This document shows, one piece after another, positions 53,307 through 60,892 of a stretch of 64,000 nt of DNA. Location of the stretch: assembly GCF_004361855.1 (NCBI RefSeq), contig NZ_SNWQ01000007.1, forward strand, positions 124,001 to 188,000, written 5' to 3'. This DNA is from Kribbella caucasensis (GTDB lineage Bacteria > Actinomycetota > Actinomycetes > Propionibacteriales > Kribbellaceae). The position numbers and the translations under genes are program-made. A model generated the notes under the pieces. It saw only the letters and a list, made by a program, of their open reading frames with translations. It ran no database searches and had not been told where the DNA came from. The stretch's first letter is position 1. Every line of letters begins with the position of its first letter.

Positions 53307-54649
53307 GCAAGATCAGCCCCATCAGCGGGTTCCCCGAGTTCCTACCCGCCGACCGGATCGTCGAGCAGAAGTTCCTCGACGTGATCCGGGAGACGTTCGA
53401 GCTGCACGGCTTCGCTTCGATCGAGACTCGCGCTGTCGAGCCGGTCGAGCGGCTGTCGAACCAGGGCGAGGACGCCGACAAGGAGATCTACGGCGTCCAG
53501 CGGCTGGCGGCGGGCGATGACGACGGCCCGGGCCTGGGGCTGCACTTCGACCTGACTGTGCCGTTCGCGCGGTACGTGCTGGAGCACAGCGGCAAGCTGG
53601 TCTTCCCGTTCCGGCGCTACCAGATCCAGAAGGTGTGGCGGGGTGAGCGGCCGCAGGAGGGCCGGTACCGCGAGTTCAGCCAGGCCGACATCGACATCGT
53701 CGACAGTGGCGAGCTGCCGAACCACTACGAGGTCGAGCTCCCGCTGGTGATCGCCGACGTGTTCCGCAAGCTGCCGGTGCCCGAGTTCGTCATCAAGGTG
53801 AACAACCGCAAGATCCCCGAGGGGTTCTACCGCGGCCTCGGCCTGGACGACGTGGCCACCGTGCTGCGGATCGTCGACAAGATCGACAAGATCGGCCCGG
53901 ACAAGGTGATCGAGCGGCTGGTCGAGTCCGGTGCGACCGACGCGCAGGCGAAGCTCGCGGTCCAGCTGGCCGACATCTCCAGCACCGACACGTCGTTCGT
54001 GGAGAAGGTCCGCGCACTCGGTGTCGAGCACGAGATCCTCGATGAGGGCCTCGAGCAACTGAGCCAGGTGATGGCGGCGGCTGCCGAGCACGCACCCGGC
54101 CTGTTGATGGCCGACCTGCGGATCGCCCGCGGTCTGGACTACTACACCGGCGCGGTCTACGAGATCTACCTGGTCGGGCAGGAGTCGTTCGGCTCCGTTG
54201 GCGGTGGCGGCCGGTACGACGCGCTCGCCTCCGACGGCAAGACCACGTACCCCGGGGTCGGGATCTCGATCGGCGTGTCCCGGCTCGTCCACCGGCTGGT
54301 GGGACAAGGCCAGCTCAAGGCATCGCGCAGTACGCCGACCGCCGTACTGGTTGCTCTCAACGCTGAAGAGGACCGGGCCGACGCGATGCGGACCGCCGCC
54401 GTACTGCGGGACCGGGGCATCCCGGTCGAGGTGGCGCCGGCGGCCGCGAAGTTCGGCAAGCAGATCAGGTTCGCGGATCGCCGCGGGATCCCGTTCGTAT
54501 GGTTCAGCACCGAAAACGGGGCCGAGGTCAAGGACATCCGCAGTGGCGAGCAGGTCCCGGCCGACCCGGCGACCTGGACTCCGCCCGCAGACGACGTACG
54601 TGCCCAGATCGAAACGACACAGCTCGAAACCCTTCAGGAGAACTCGTGA
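53303..54649 (+). CDS. hisS: Histidyl-tRNA synthetase
   Basis: 448 residues from the GTG at 53303. Class II synthetase. Motif 1 region is [33 protein letters not shown] and [20 protein letters not shown] form motif 2 with the histidine pocket; [16 protein letters not shown] is the His-specific A loop, and GGGRYDAL with [11 protein letters not shown] is motif 3. The anticodon domain is at the end ([34 protein letters not shown]). The size is slightly larger than the ~420 of many bacteria. The stop overlaps the aspS GTG. Confidence 0.97.
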   Translation: MSKISPISGFPEFLPADRIVEQKFLDVIRETFELHGFASIETRAVEPVERLSNQGEDADKEIYGVQRLAAGDDDGPGLGLHFDLTVPFARYVLEHSGKLVFPFRRYQIQKVWRGERPQEGRYREFSQADIDIVDSGELPNHYEVELPLVIADVFRKLPVPEFVIKVNNRKIPEGFYRGLGLDDVATVLRIVDKIDKIGPDKVIERLVESGATDAQAKLAVQLADISSTDTSFVEKVRALGVEHEILDEGLEQLSQVMAAAAEHAPGLLMADLRIARGLDYYTGAVYEIYLVGQESFGSVGGGGRYDALASDGKTTYPGVGISIGVSRLVHRLVGQGQLKASRSTPTAVLVALNAEEDRADAMRTAAVLRDRGIPVEVAPAAAKFGKQIRFADRRGIPFVWFSTENGAEVKDIRSGEQVPADPATWTPPADDVRAQIETTQLETLQENS

Positions 54650-56418
54650 TCCGTACCCACTCCGCCGGCTCGTTGCGGGCCGAGCACACCGGGCAGACCG
54701 TGACGCTGGCGGGCTGGGTGGCGCGGCGGCGAGATCACGGCGGCGTGGCGTTCATCGACCTGCGCGACTCCAGCGGCGCCGTCCAGGTGGTGATCCGGGA
54801 CGAGGAGGTCGCGCACCCGCTCCGCGCGGAGTACTGCCTGAAGATCGTCGGTGAGGTGAACGCGCGGCCGGAGGGCAACGCGAACCCGAACCTGCCGACC
54901 GGTGAGATCGAGGTGATCGCCACCGGGGTGGAGGTGCTGAACGAGGCCGCGCCGCTGCCGTTCCCGGTCGAGGAGCATCACGCGACCCCGGTGAACGAGG
55001 AGGTCCGGCTGAAGTACCGGTACCTCGACCTGCGCCGGCAGGGTCCGGGGGCCGCGCTCCGGCTGCGCAGCAAGGTGAACAAGGCGGCCCGCGACGTGCT
55101 CGCGCGGCACGACTTCGTCGAGATCGAGACGCCGACGCTGACCAAGTCCACGCCGGAGGGCGCGCGCGACTTCCTGGTCCCTGCCCGCCTGCAGCCGGGA
55201 TCGTGGTACGCGCTGCCGCAGTCGCCGCAGCTGTTCAAGCAGCTGCTGATGGTGGCCGGGATGGAGCGGTACTACCAGATCGCCCGTTGCTACCGGGACG
55301 AGGACTTCCGGGCCGACCGGCAGCCGGAGTTCACCCAGCTCGACATCGAGATGAGCTTCGTCGACCAGGACGACGTGATCGCGCTGTCCGAAGAGGTCCT
55401 GACCGAGCTGTGGAAGCTGGCCGGGTACGAGATCCAGACGCCGATCCAGCGGATGACGTACGCCGAGGCGATGGCGCGGTTCGGCAGCGACAAGCCGGAC
55501 CTGCGGATGGGCCTGGAGCTGGTCGAGTGCACGGAGTACTTCAAGAACACGCCGTTCCGGGTCTTCCAGGCGCCGTACGTCGGCGCGGTGGTGATGCCGG
55601 GCGGGGCGGATCAGCCGCGCAAGCAGCTGGACGCGTGGCAGGACTGGGCCAAGCAGCGTGGTGCGCGCGGTCTGGCGTACGTGCTCGTCGGTCAGGACGG
55701 TGAGCTCGGCGGTCCGGTCGCGAAGAACCTGTCCGAGGAGGAGCGCGCCGGGCTGGCGGATCACGTGGGCGCGAAGCCGGGGGACTGCGTGTTCTTCGCA
55801 GCCGGCCCGGTGAAGTCGTCGCGGGCGCTGCTCGGCGCGGCCCGGTTGGAGATCGGCCGCCGGGGTGGGCTGATCGACGAGTCCACCTGGTCGTTCGTGT
55901 GGATCGTGGACGCGCCGCTGTTCGAGCCGGCCGATGAGGCGACGGCGGCCGGTGAAGTAGCTGTCGGTTCGGGTGCGTGGACGGCGGTGCACCACGCGTT
56001 CACGTCGCCGAAGCCGGAGTCGCTGAACAGCTTCGACACGGATCCGGGGTCGGCGCTGGCGTACGCGTACGACATCGTCTGCAACGGGAACGAGATCGGC
56101 GGCGGGTCGATCCGTATCCACCGTGAGGACGTGCAGAAGCGGGTGTTCGCGGTGATGGGGCTGACCGAGGAGGAGGCGACGGAGAAGTTCGGCTTCCTGC
56201 TGGACGCCTTCAAGTTCGGCGCCCCGCCGCACGGCGGGATCGCGTTCGGCTGGGACCGCATCACGGCGCTGCTGTCCGGCAGCGAGTCCATCCGCGACGT
56301 CATCGCCTTCCCCAAGTCCGGCGGCGGCTTCGACCCCCTGACGTCCGCCCCGGCCCCCATTACCCCCGCCCAACGCAAAGAGGCCGGCGTCGACGCCACC
56401 CCGGAGCCCAAGGCGTAA
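54646..56418 (+). CDS. aspS: Aspartyl-tRNA synthetase (probably non-discriminating class)
   Basis: 590 residues from the GTG at 54646, overlapping the hisS stop as GTGA. N-terminal anticodon OB fold ([20 protein letters not shown]), class II motifs [28 protein letters not shown], and [15 protein letters not shown] near the end, plus the bacterial GAD insertion domain in the middle ([20 protein letters not shown]). Actinobacteria commonly use this enzyme with GatCAB to make Asn-tRNA as well, hence non-discriminating is likely but not shown. A perfect 17-bp stem-loop ends the transcript. Confidence 0.97.
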   Translation: MIRTHSAGSLRAEHTGQTVTLAGWVARRRDHGGVAFIDLRDSSGAVQVVIRDEEVAHPLRAEYCLKIVGEVNARPEGNANPNLPTGEIEVIATGVEVLNEAAPLPFPVEEHHATPVNEEVRLKYRYLDLRRQGPGAALRLRSKVNKAARDVLARHDFVEIETPTLTKSTPEGARDFLVPARLQPGSWYALPQSPQLFKQLLMVAGMERYYQIARCYRDEDFRADRQPEFTQLDIEMSFVDQDDVIALSEEVLTELWKLAGYEIQTPIQRMTYAEAMARFGSDKPDLRMGLELVECTEYFKNTPFRVFQAPYVGAVVMPGGADQPRKQLDAWQDWAKQRGARGLAYVLVGQDGELGGPVAKNLSEEERAGLADHVGAKPGDCVFFAAGPVKSSRALLGAARLEIGRRGGLIDESTWSFVWIVDAPLFEPADEATAAGEVAVGSGAWTAVHHAFTSPKPESLNSFDTDPGSALAYAYDIVCNGNEIGGGSIRIHREDVQKRVFAVMGLTEEEATEKFGFLLDAFKFGAPPHGGIAFGWDRITALLSGSESIRDVIAFPKSGGGFDPLTSAPAPITPAQRKEAGVDATPEPKA

Positions 56419-56427
56419 CAGCCGCTT

Positions 56428-56471
56428 ACGTCCGAAGAACCTTGGGTTATAGCGCAAGGTTCTTCGGACGT
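56428..56471. terminator. Perfect 17-bp stem-loop after aspS
   Basis: ACGTCCGAAGAACCTTG (56428-56444) and its exact reverse complement (56455-56471) enclose a ten-base loop, beginning nine bases after the aspS stop. It is the strongest simple terminator in the window, without a T tract. Confidence 0.85.
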
Positions 56472-56507
56472 TGCCGGCTTGAGCGTCACCCGGCGGAAAC
56501 ACGGTCC

Positions 56508-56515
56508 GTATACGA
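56508..56515. promoter_or_regulatory. GTATACGA site and leaderless promoter of the GntR gene
   Basis: CGTATACG (56507-56514) is a perfect palindrome; its TATACGAT also forms a good -10 hexamer, ending seven bases before the GTG at 56524, so transcription would begin at the start codon. The same GTATACGA recurs at 57203-57210 before the hydrolase gene. A repressor bound here would block its own promoter. Confidence 0.6.
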
Positions 56516-56523
56516 TTGGCGGG

Positions 56524-57195
56524 GTGACGTCTCAAGGGGTGGTTGTGGGGGACGGGCAGCTGCCGTTGCGGGATGTGGTGGCGGCGGAGCTGCGGCGGTT
56601 GATCCTGGACGGGACGTTGCAGCCGGGGGAGCGGCTGGTGGAGGACCGAGTGGCCCAGCTGCTCGGGGTCTCGCGGAACCCACTCAGGGAAGCGATGCGG
56701 GTGCTCGAGGCCGAAGGGTTCCTCGACGTGACGGCTCGGCGCGGGGCGTTCGTGTGCCAACTGTCGGCGCGGCAGGCCGAGGATCTGTTCCATGTCCGGA
56801 TGGCTTTGGAGCCATTGGGAGCTCGACTCGCCGCCGAGGTGGAAGACCGTGATCCGGCCTTGCTGGCACGCGCCTGGGCGATCATGGACCTGGTCCGCGA
56901 GTCGGGGCCGGAGCAGGACAAGGACACCCTGTCCAATCTGCATTCCGAGCTGCACTCGCTGATCTTCGAGCTGACCAGGAACAGCTATCTGATCGCCATC
57001 GCGATCCCCATGGTGAAGCGCGGACAATGGCTGCTCCGGCAGAGCGCGCCGCTGCAGAACCCGGCCGCCTGGTCCGAGCATCACGGCCTACTCGCCGCGA
57101 TCGAGGCCGGCGACGCCGATCTGGCCGAGGCCGCCGCCCGGCACCACGTACTCCGCGTCCGCAACAGCCTCCGTCCACTCCTGGATCACGACTGA
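56524..57195 (+). CDS. GntR-family regulator, FadR/FCD subfamily
   Basis: 223 residues from the GTG at 56524, chosen because it is a leaderless start seven bases past a TATACGAT -10; a TTG at 56479 is in frame but lies upstream of that promoter. Winged helix at about 8-75 (LRDVVAAELRRLILDGTLQP, LLGVSRNPLREAMRVLEAEG, VTARRGAFV). FCD domain follows with the ligand/metal residues in FHVRMALEPLGA, LHSELHSLIF, SEHHGLLAAIEAGD and AARHHVLRV (His residues that often bind Zn or Ni). It probably represses itself and the hydrolase gene 28 bases downstream. Confidence 0.9.
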   Translation: MTSQGVVVGDGQLPLRDVVAAELRRLILDGTLQPGERLVEDRVAQLLGVSRNPLREAMRVLEAEGFLDVTARRGAFVCQLSARQAEDLFHVRMALEPLGARLAAEVEDRDPALLARAWAIMDLVRESGPEQDKDTLSNLHSELHSLIFELTRNSYLIAIAIPMVKRGQWLLRQSAPLQNPAAWSEHHGLLAAIEAGDADLAEAAARHHVLRVRNSLRPLLDHD

Positions 57196-57202
57196 CCGTT
57201 TT

Positions 57203-57210
57203 GTATACGA
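57203..57210. promoter_or_regulatory. Second GTATACGA site before the hydrolase gene
   Basis: TTGTATACGA at 57201-57210 repeats the eight bases found in the GntR promoter, 13 bases before the hydrolase ATG. Near-palindromic (TTGTATACGA against TTGTATACAA). Likely operator for the same regulator. Confidence 0.55.
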
Positions 57211-57223
57211 AGGGACAGTCCGG

Positions 57224-58135
57224 ATGACCTCGTACCGCATCCTGCCGCCGACCAGGGAAGGCCGGATCCCGTACTCCGCCGGTGAGACCTGGTTCCGGGT
57301 GACCGGCGACCTGGACAGTGGCGTCACCCCGTTGGTCGTGGCCCATGGCGGTCCCGGCGCGACGCACCAGTACCTGTTGTCGCTCACCGCACTCGGGGAC
57401 GACCGGCCGGTGATCCACTACGACCAACTCGGCTGCGGCAACTCGACCCAGCTGCCCGACACCGACCCGTCGTACTGGACGGTCGACCTCTTTCTCAACG
57501 AACTCGACAACCTGCTGACCACGCTCGGCATCGCGGACGAGTACCACCTGCTCGGCCAGTCCTGGGGCGGCATGCTCGCCGCCGAACACGCCGTACGACG
57601 TCCCGCCGGGCTGAAGCGGCTCGTCATCTCCAACTCGCCCGCGTCGATGCCGTTGTGGCTGGAGGCGGCCAACTCCCTCCGAGCGGAGTTGCCGCCCGAA
57701 GTGGACAAGACGCTGCTGGCCCACGAGGAGGCCGGCACCACCGACTCCGCGGAGTACGCGGCCGCGATGAAGGTCTTCTACGACCGGCACGTCTGCCGCG
57801 TGGTCCCGAATCCGCCCGAGGTGGCAGCGGCCTTCAAGTCGATGGACGAGAACCCGACCGTCTACCACACGATGAACGGGCCGAGCGAGTTCCACGTCAT
57901 CGGCAGCCTGCGCGAGTGGACGGTGGTGGACCGGCTGCCCGCGATCGCCGTACCGACGTTGGTGATCTCCGGCGCGTACGACGAGGCCGCGCCGGTCGCG
58001 GTCCACCCGTACGCCGACCTGATCCCCGGCGCGCGCTGGGAGATCTTCGAGGAGTCCAGCCACCTCCCGAACGTCGAAGAACCCGCGCGCTACCTGTCCG
58101 TGGTCGAGTCGTTCCTATCCAACAAGGTCGTCTAG
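57224..58135 (+). CDS. Proline iminopeptidase-like alpha/beta hydrolase (family S33)
   Basis: 303 residues, ATG at 57224 after AAGGGACAG. Alpha/beta hydrolase with HGGPG (41-45) as the oxyanion strand, nucleophile Ser113 in GQSWGG, Asp in SGAYDEAAP (about 251) and His in EESSHLPNVEEP (about 281). HGGPG and GxSWGG mark the proline-specific peptidase group, which takes Pro or other small residues from short peptides, and also amidases of amino-acid derivatives. No signal peptide, so cytoplasmic. It is the presumed target of the FCD regulator just upstream. The 3' end overlaps the convergent DUF2254 gene by 21 bases. Confidence 0.9.
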   Translation: MTSYRILPPTREGRIPYSAGETWFRVTGDLDSGVTPLVVAHGGPGATHQYLLSLTALGDDRPVIHYDQLGCGNSTQLPDTDPSYWTVDLFLNELDNLLTTLGIADEYHLLGQSWGGMLAAEHAVRRPAGLKRLVISNSPASMPLWLEAANSLRAELPPEVDKTLLAHEEAGTTDSAEYAAAMKVFYDRHVCRVVPNPPEVAAAFKSMDENPTVYHTMNGPSEFHVIGSLREWTVVDRLPAIAVPTLVISGAYDEAAPVAVHPYADLIPGARWEIFEESSHLPNVEEPARYLSVVESFLSNKVV

Positions 58136-59416
58136 CACCCGGTCGGCGTGCTCGCGGATCGCGACCAGGTCGGCCTGCTGCGCGATGGTGTGTTCGGCAT
58201 CGGCCATCACCAGTTGCACGTGTCGGGCGACCAGCCTCCGATCGGCGTCGTCAAGGCAGAACTGCCCGGTGCTGTGCAGGATCCGGAGCAGCGCCCGCAC
58301 CACCCGGGGTTCGGCCTTCCCGTACCGCCGGACCTGGCCGGTGGCGAGATCCAGGTAGTAGGCGAGATCCCGGCCCGGCACGACAACCCGCAACGCACCG
58401 GACGAATCACTGAGCTGCTGATCGCCGAGCCTGCGCCCGGCCAGCGAGGCGAGCACCACCGACAGGTGCTCGATCGCCTGGATCGAGGTGTACGGGTCGT
58501 TGATCGCCGGCGACAGCGCCTTGACCGCGATGTCGGCGAGCTGCCGTACGCCGAACGCCACGTCCTGCTCGGCGGTCCGTTCGAAGCCGATCCGTACGGC
58601 GTCGCGCGTGGCTGACCGGAGTCCGTCGAGATCCGGGGGAGGCTGGTCCGGGCCCGGCCGCCACACGTGGACGAGCGGCGAGCCGGCGATCACGTGCTCT
58701 CCGACCATCCGGGTGACGGCGGCAACCACATCCGCCGAAACCGCCGCGGGCAGGAGGTATTCGGGATGGATGGTCTGCACGTAGCCCGACCCGTAAGCCG
58801 GTACCGGAATCGCCCACGGCGGCGGATCCGGTCGCGTCGCCGGGTTGAACGCTTCGACCGGCAGATCGTGCGCGATGACCCGCAGAGTCCGTCGCTCCAC
58901 CGTGCGCATGACCTCGTCGATCTGGATCGAGTGGGTCAGGTGATGCACGAAGAAGACCAGGGTCAGCAGGCTGAGGAAGAGCAGCAGCAACGCGACCGTG
59001 ACAGCCAGCCGTGGGTACTCGTCGACGCGTTGCCGGGCCTCCACCCCGACCGTGTAGAGCCCCGCGGTGCTGTAGGTGAAGGTCGCGACGAAGATGCTCA
59101 GCACCACCTGGTTCACCCGGTCGCGGAGGAAGTTCCGCAGCAACCGGGGCGAGAACTGGGTCGAGGCGAGCTGGAGTGCCACGACGGTGAGGCCGAGAAC
59201 CAGCGCGATGACGGTGGCCATCGTGCTGGCGATGGCGATCAGCAGGGTGCGGGCGTCGTCGGCGGTGCCCTGGAACACGAAGTTGTCCGCCCAGGACCCC
59301 GGCGCCACCTGGACGAAGGACAGCCCGGAGCCCGCGATCAGCGCGAGCACGACCGCAAGCGAAGGCAGCGCCCACAGCGCACCACGCAGGTACTCGCCTG
59401 TGGCGTCACGTCGCAC
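58115..59416 (-). CDS. DUF2254 membrane protein
   Basis: 433 residues from the GTG at 59416, with GGGAGGGAG about eight bases upstream. Four membrane helices in the first 150 residues (ALWALPSLAVVLALIAGSGL; the TLLIAIASTMATVIALVLGL helix; VVLSIFVATFTYSTAGLYTV; VALLLLFLSLLTLVFFVHHL). TVVALQLASTQFSPRLLRNF and HHLTHSIQIDEVM are DUF2254 signatures. A soluble C-terminal half contains VRQLADIAVKALSPAINDPY and SIQAIEHLSVVLASLAGR. The family role is unknown. It is divergent from the AraC-type gene across a repeat-containing promoter region. Confidence 0.9.
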   Translation of the reverse strand: MRRDATGEYLRGALWALPSLAVVLALIAGSGLSFVQVAPGSWADNFVFQGTADDARTLLIAIASTMATVIALVLGLTVVALQLASTQFSPRLLRNFLRDRVNQVVLSIFVATFTYSTAGLYTVGVEARQRVDEYPRLAVTVALLLLFLSLLTLVFFVHHLTHSIQIDEVMRTVERRTLRVIAHDLPVEAFNPATRPDPPPWAIPVPAYGSGYVQTIHPEYLLPAAVSADVVAAVTRMVGEHVIAGSPLVHVWRPGPDQPPPDLDGLRSATRDAVRIGFERTAEQDVAFGVRQLADIAVKALSPAINDPYTSIQAIEHLSVVLASLAGRRLGDQQLSDSSGALRVVVPGRDLAYYLDLATGQVRRYGKAEPRVVRALLRILHSTGQFCLDDADRRLVARHVQLVMADAEHTIAQQADLVAIREHADRVLDDLVG

Positions 59417-59472
59417 GGGTAGCTCCCTCCCTTGCGCTCACTGTCGCGCCGTCCGTGTCGGGGGTCAACGGG

Positions 59473-59503
59473 ATGTGGCGGGGGATGTGGCGGGGGATGT
59501 GGC
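59473..59503. repeat. 12-bp tandem repeat in the DUF2254/AraC promoter gap
   Basis: ATGTGGCGGGGG occurs twice head-to-tail at 59473-59496 and a third, partial copy ATGTGGC follows at 59497-59503. It ends 13 bases before the AraC-type GTG. Repeats in this place could be multiple regulator sites or slippage-prone sequence. Confidence 0.8.
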
Positions 59504-59515
59504 ACAGTCGGGAGG

Positions 59516-59983
59516 GTGACGGCTGTCCAGGTTCCCGTCGAGTTGTTGCCACATCTGCGGCGTGCGCGGGATGTTGCCGATCGCAACTACGCCGAACCAC
59601 TGGACCTGGACGAGCTGGCCCGTGCCGCCGGGGTTTCGAAGTACCACTTCCTCCGGTGTTTCGCCGCGGCGTACGGCGAGACGCCGATGCAGTACGTGAC
59701 CCGGCGCCGGATCGAGCGGGCGGCCGATCTGCTCCGCGCGACGAACCTGACCGTCACCGAGGTGTGCGGGCTGGTCGGCTATACCAGCCTCGGGTCGTTC
59801 TCCCAGCGGTTCACCGAGCTGGTCGGGGTCAGCCCGTCGGAGTACCAGCGGACCCAGGTCGGCGCGCGGATCCCGGGCTGCTTCGTGTTCATGCTCGGGC
59901 TGAACTCCGCAATCCCGGAGAAGCAGACCGAGGCGGGGGAGACCTACCGTCGTACCGAAGACAACGACGAGGAGGAACCGTGA
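59516..59983 (+). CDS. AraC-type helix-turn-helix regulator (short)
   Basis: 155 residues from the GTG at 59516. It is mostly the AraC DNA-binding domain: two helix-turn-helix units, LDLDELARAAGVSKYHFLRC with FAAAYGETPMQYVTRRRIER, then LLRATNLTVTEVCGLVGYTS and FSQRFTELVGVSPSEYQR. The remaining ~45 residues (VGARIPGCFVFMLGLN and an acidic tail) are too short for a full ligand domain. The next gene, a VOC protein, overlaps as GTGA, so the pair may work as sensor and regulator of one small molecule. No sure target. Confidence 0.9.
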   Translation: MTAVQVPVELLPHLRRARDVADRNYAEPLDLDELARAAGVSKYHFLRCFAAAYGETPMQYVTRRRIERAADLLRATNLTVTEVCGLVGYTSLGSFSQRFTELVGVSPSEYQRTQVGARIPGCFVFMLGLNSAIPEKQTEAGETYRRTEDNDEEEP

Positions 59984-60405
59984 TCACCAACGTCAGCATG
60001 GTCACCGTGTACGTGAACGACATCGACGAGGCGAAGGCGTTCTACACCGACAAGCTCGGCTTCAAGCTCAAGGAGGACATCTCGCTGCCCGACTTCCGCT
60101 GGTGTACGGTCTATCAAGCCGACCACCCGGAGTTGCGGCTCGCGTTGATGCTGCCCGGGCCGCCGTTGGACGAGGAGTCGACCGACTGGATGCGCCGGAT
60201 CATGGCGAAGGGCTCGCTGCACGGGTTCGGGATCGCCACCGACGACTGCCGCAAGACGTTCGACGAGCTCGTCGCCAAGGGAGTCGAGTACATCCAGGAA
60301 CCATCCGACCGCCCGTATGGCGTGGAGGCGGTACTGCGGGACAACTCCGGCAACTGGCTCGTCCTGGTCGAACAGAAGCCGTACAGCCCGGAGGACTTCG
60401 CCTGA
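59980..60405 (+). CDS. VOC (glyoxalase/bleomycin resistance) family protein
   Basis: 141 residues from the GTG at 59980, with GAGGAGGAA upstream. Two beta-alpha-beta-beta-beta modules: VSMVTVYVNDIDEAKAFYTD, KLGFKLKEDI in the first and GFGIATDDCRKTFDELVAKG, ScRPYGVEAVLRDNSGNWLV-like second (seen as PSDRPYGVEAVLRDNSGNW). Metal-ligand positions are partly kept (Glu in the last strand, VEQKPY) but there is no initial His, so an enzyme or a binding/resistance protein are both possible. It is coupled to the AraC-type regulator. Confidence 0.9.
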   Translation: MITNVSMVTVYVNDIDEAKAFYTDKLGFKLKEDISLPDFRWCTVYQADHPELRLALMLPGPPLDEESTDWMRRIMAKGSLHGFGIATDDCRKTFDELVAKGVEYIQEPSDRPYGVEAVLRDNSGNWLVLVEQKPYSPEDFA

Positions 60406-60420
60406 CTTACCTTTGCCGGT

Positions 60421-60774
60421 GTGGAGATCTCCGTGGACCCGGTCGGTGTGCAGCCGCCGTACGAGCAGGTGAAGGACCAAATCGCGGACCAGACCCGGCG
60501 GGGCGAGCTCGCCCGCGGGACCCGGTTGCCGACCGTACGGCAGCTTTCGCTCGACCTCGGGCTGGCGGTGAACACAGTTGCCCGGGCCTACAAGGAGCTC
60601 GAGGCGGACCGGCTGGTCGAGACGCGCGGCCGGAACGGGACCTTCGTCCTCGCGGCGCGCAGCCAGGTGGACGACGAGGAGACCCGGGCAGCCGCGAAGG
60701 CGCTCGCCCGGGCGGCCCATCGGGCCAACCTGAGCCTGGCCGAGGCGACCCGGATCCTGCACGACAGCTGGTAG
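60421..60774 (+). CDS. GntR-family regulator, YtrA subfamily
   Basis: 117 residues from the GTG at 60421. Winged helix (VQPPYEQVKDQIADQTRRGE, GTRLPTVRQLSLDLGLAVNT, VARAYKELEADRLVETRGRN) with a short helical C-terminus (AAHRANLSLAEATRILHDSW), the YtrA plan with no ligand domain. YtrA genes usually precede an ABC transporter they repress; none is here, so the target is elsewhere or the gene is solitary. Fifteen bases after the VOC stop, with no clear terminator between. Confidence 0.88.
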   Translation: MEISVDPVGVQPPYEQVKDQIADQTRRGELARGTRLPTVRQLSLDLGLAVNTVARAYKELEADRLVETRGRNGTFVLAARSQVDDEETRAAAKALARAAHRANLSLAEATRILHDSW

Positions 60775-60799
60775 GCGGAAACGATTCCAGATTGCTTGG

Positions 60800-60813
60800 G
60801 GACAACGTTGTCC
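60800..60813. promoter_or_regulatory. Perfect 14-bp palindrome, LacI-type
   Basis: GGACAACGTTGTCC reads the same on both strands and has the central CG of LacI-family operators (consensus style TGACAACGTTGTCA). It lies 80 bases before the GxGYxYP gene start, upstream of a second such palindrome. Confidence 0.65.
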
Positions 60814-60857
60814 GAGCTATTTACACGGCTGGTGACGGTGGCTAACCTCACGGTCAT

Positions 60858-60873
60858 TTGACAGCGATGTCAA
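60858..60873. promoter_or_regulatory. 16-bp palindrome TTGACA-N4-TGTCAA, LacI-type
   Basis: TTGACAGCGATGTCAA has perfect six-base arms and a central GCGA. It sits 20 bases before the GxGYxYP ATG, between probable promoter and start. Its centre is 59 bases from the centre of the first palindrome, so looping by a tetramer is possible. Confidence 0.65.
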
Positions 60874-60892
60874 CGACTGGGGAGTGGTCACG

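Noticed and set aside
54634..57084. 816-codon open frame antisense to aspS and the GntR gene
   Set aside because: Shadow of conserved genes; composition typical of a high-GC reverse frame.
59473..59503. CRISPR-like direct repeats
   Set aside because: Units are 12 bases, directly joined, with no spacers.
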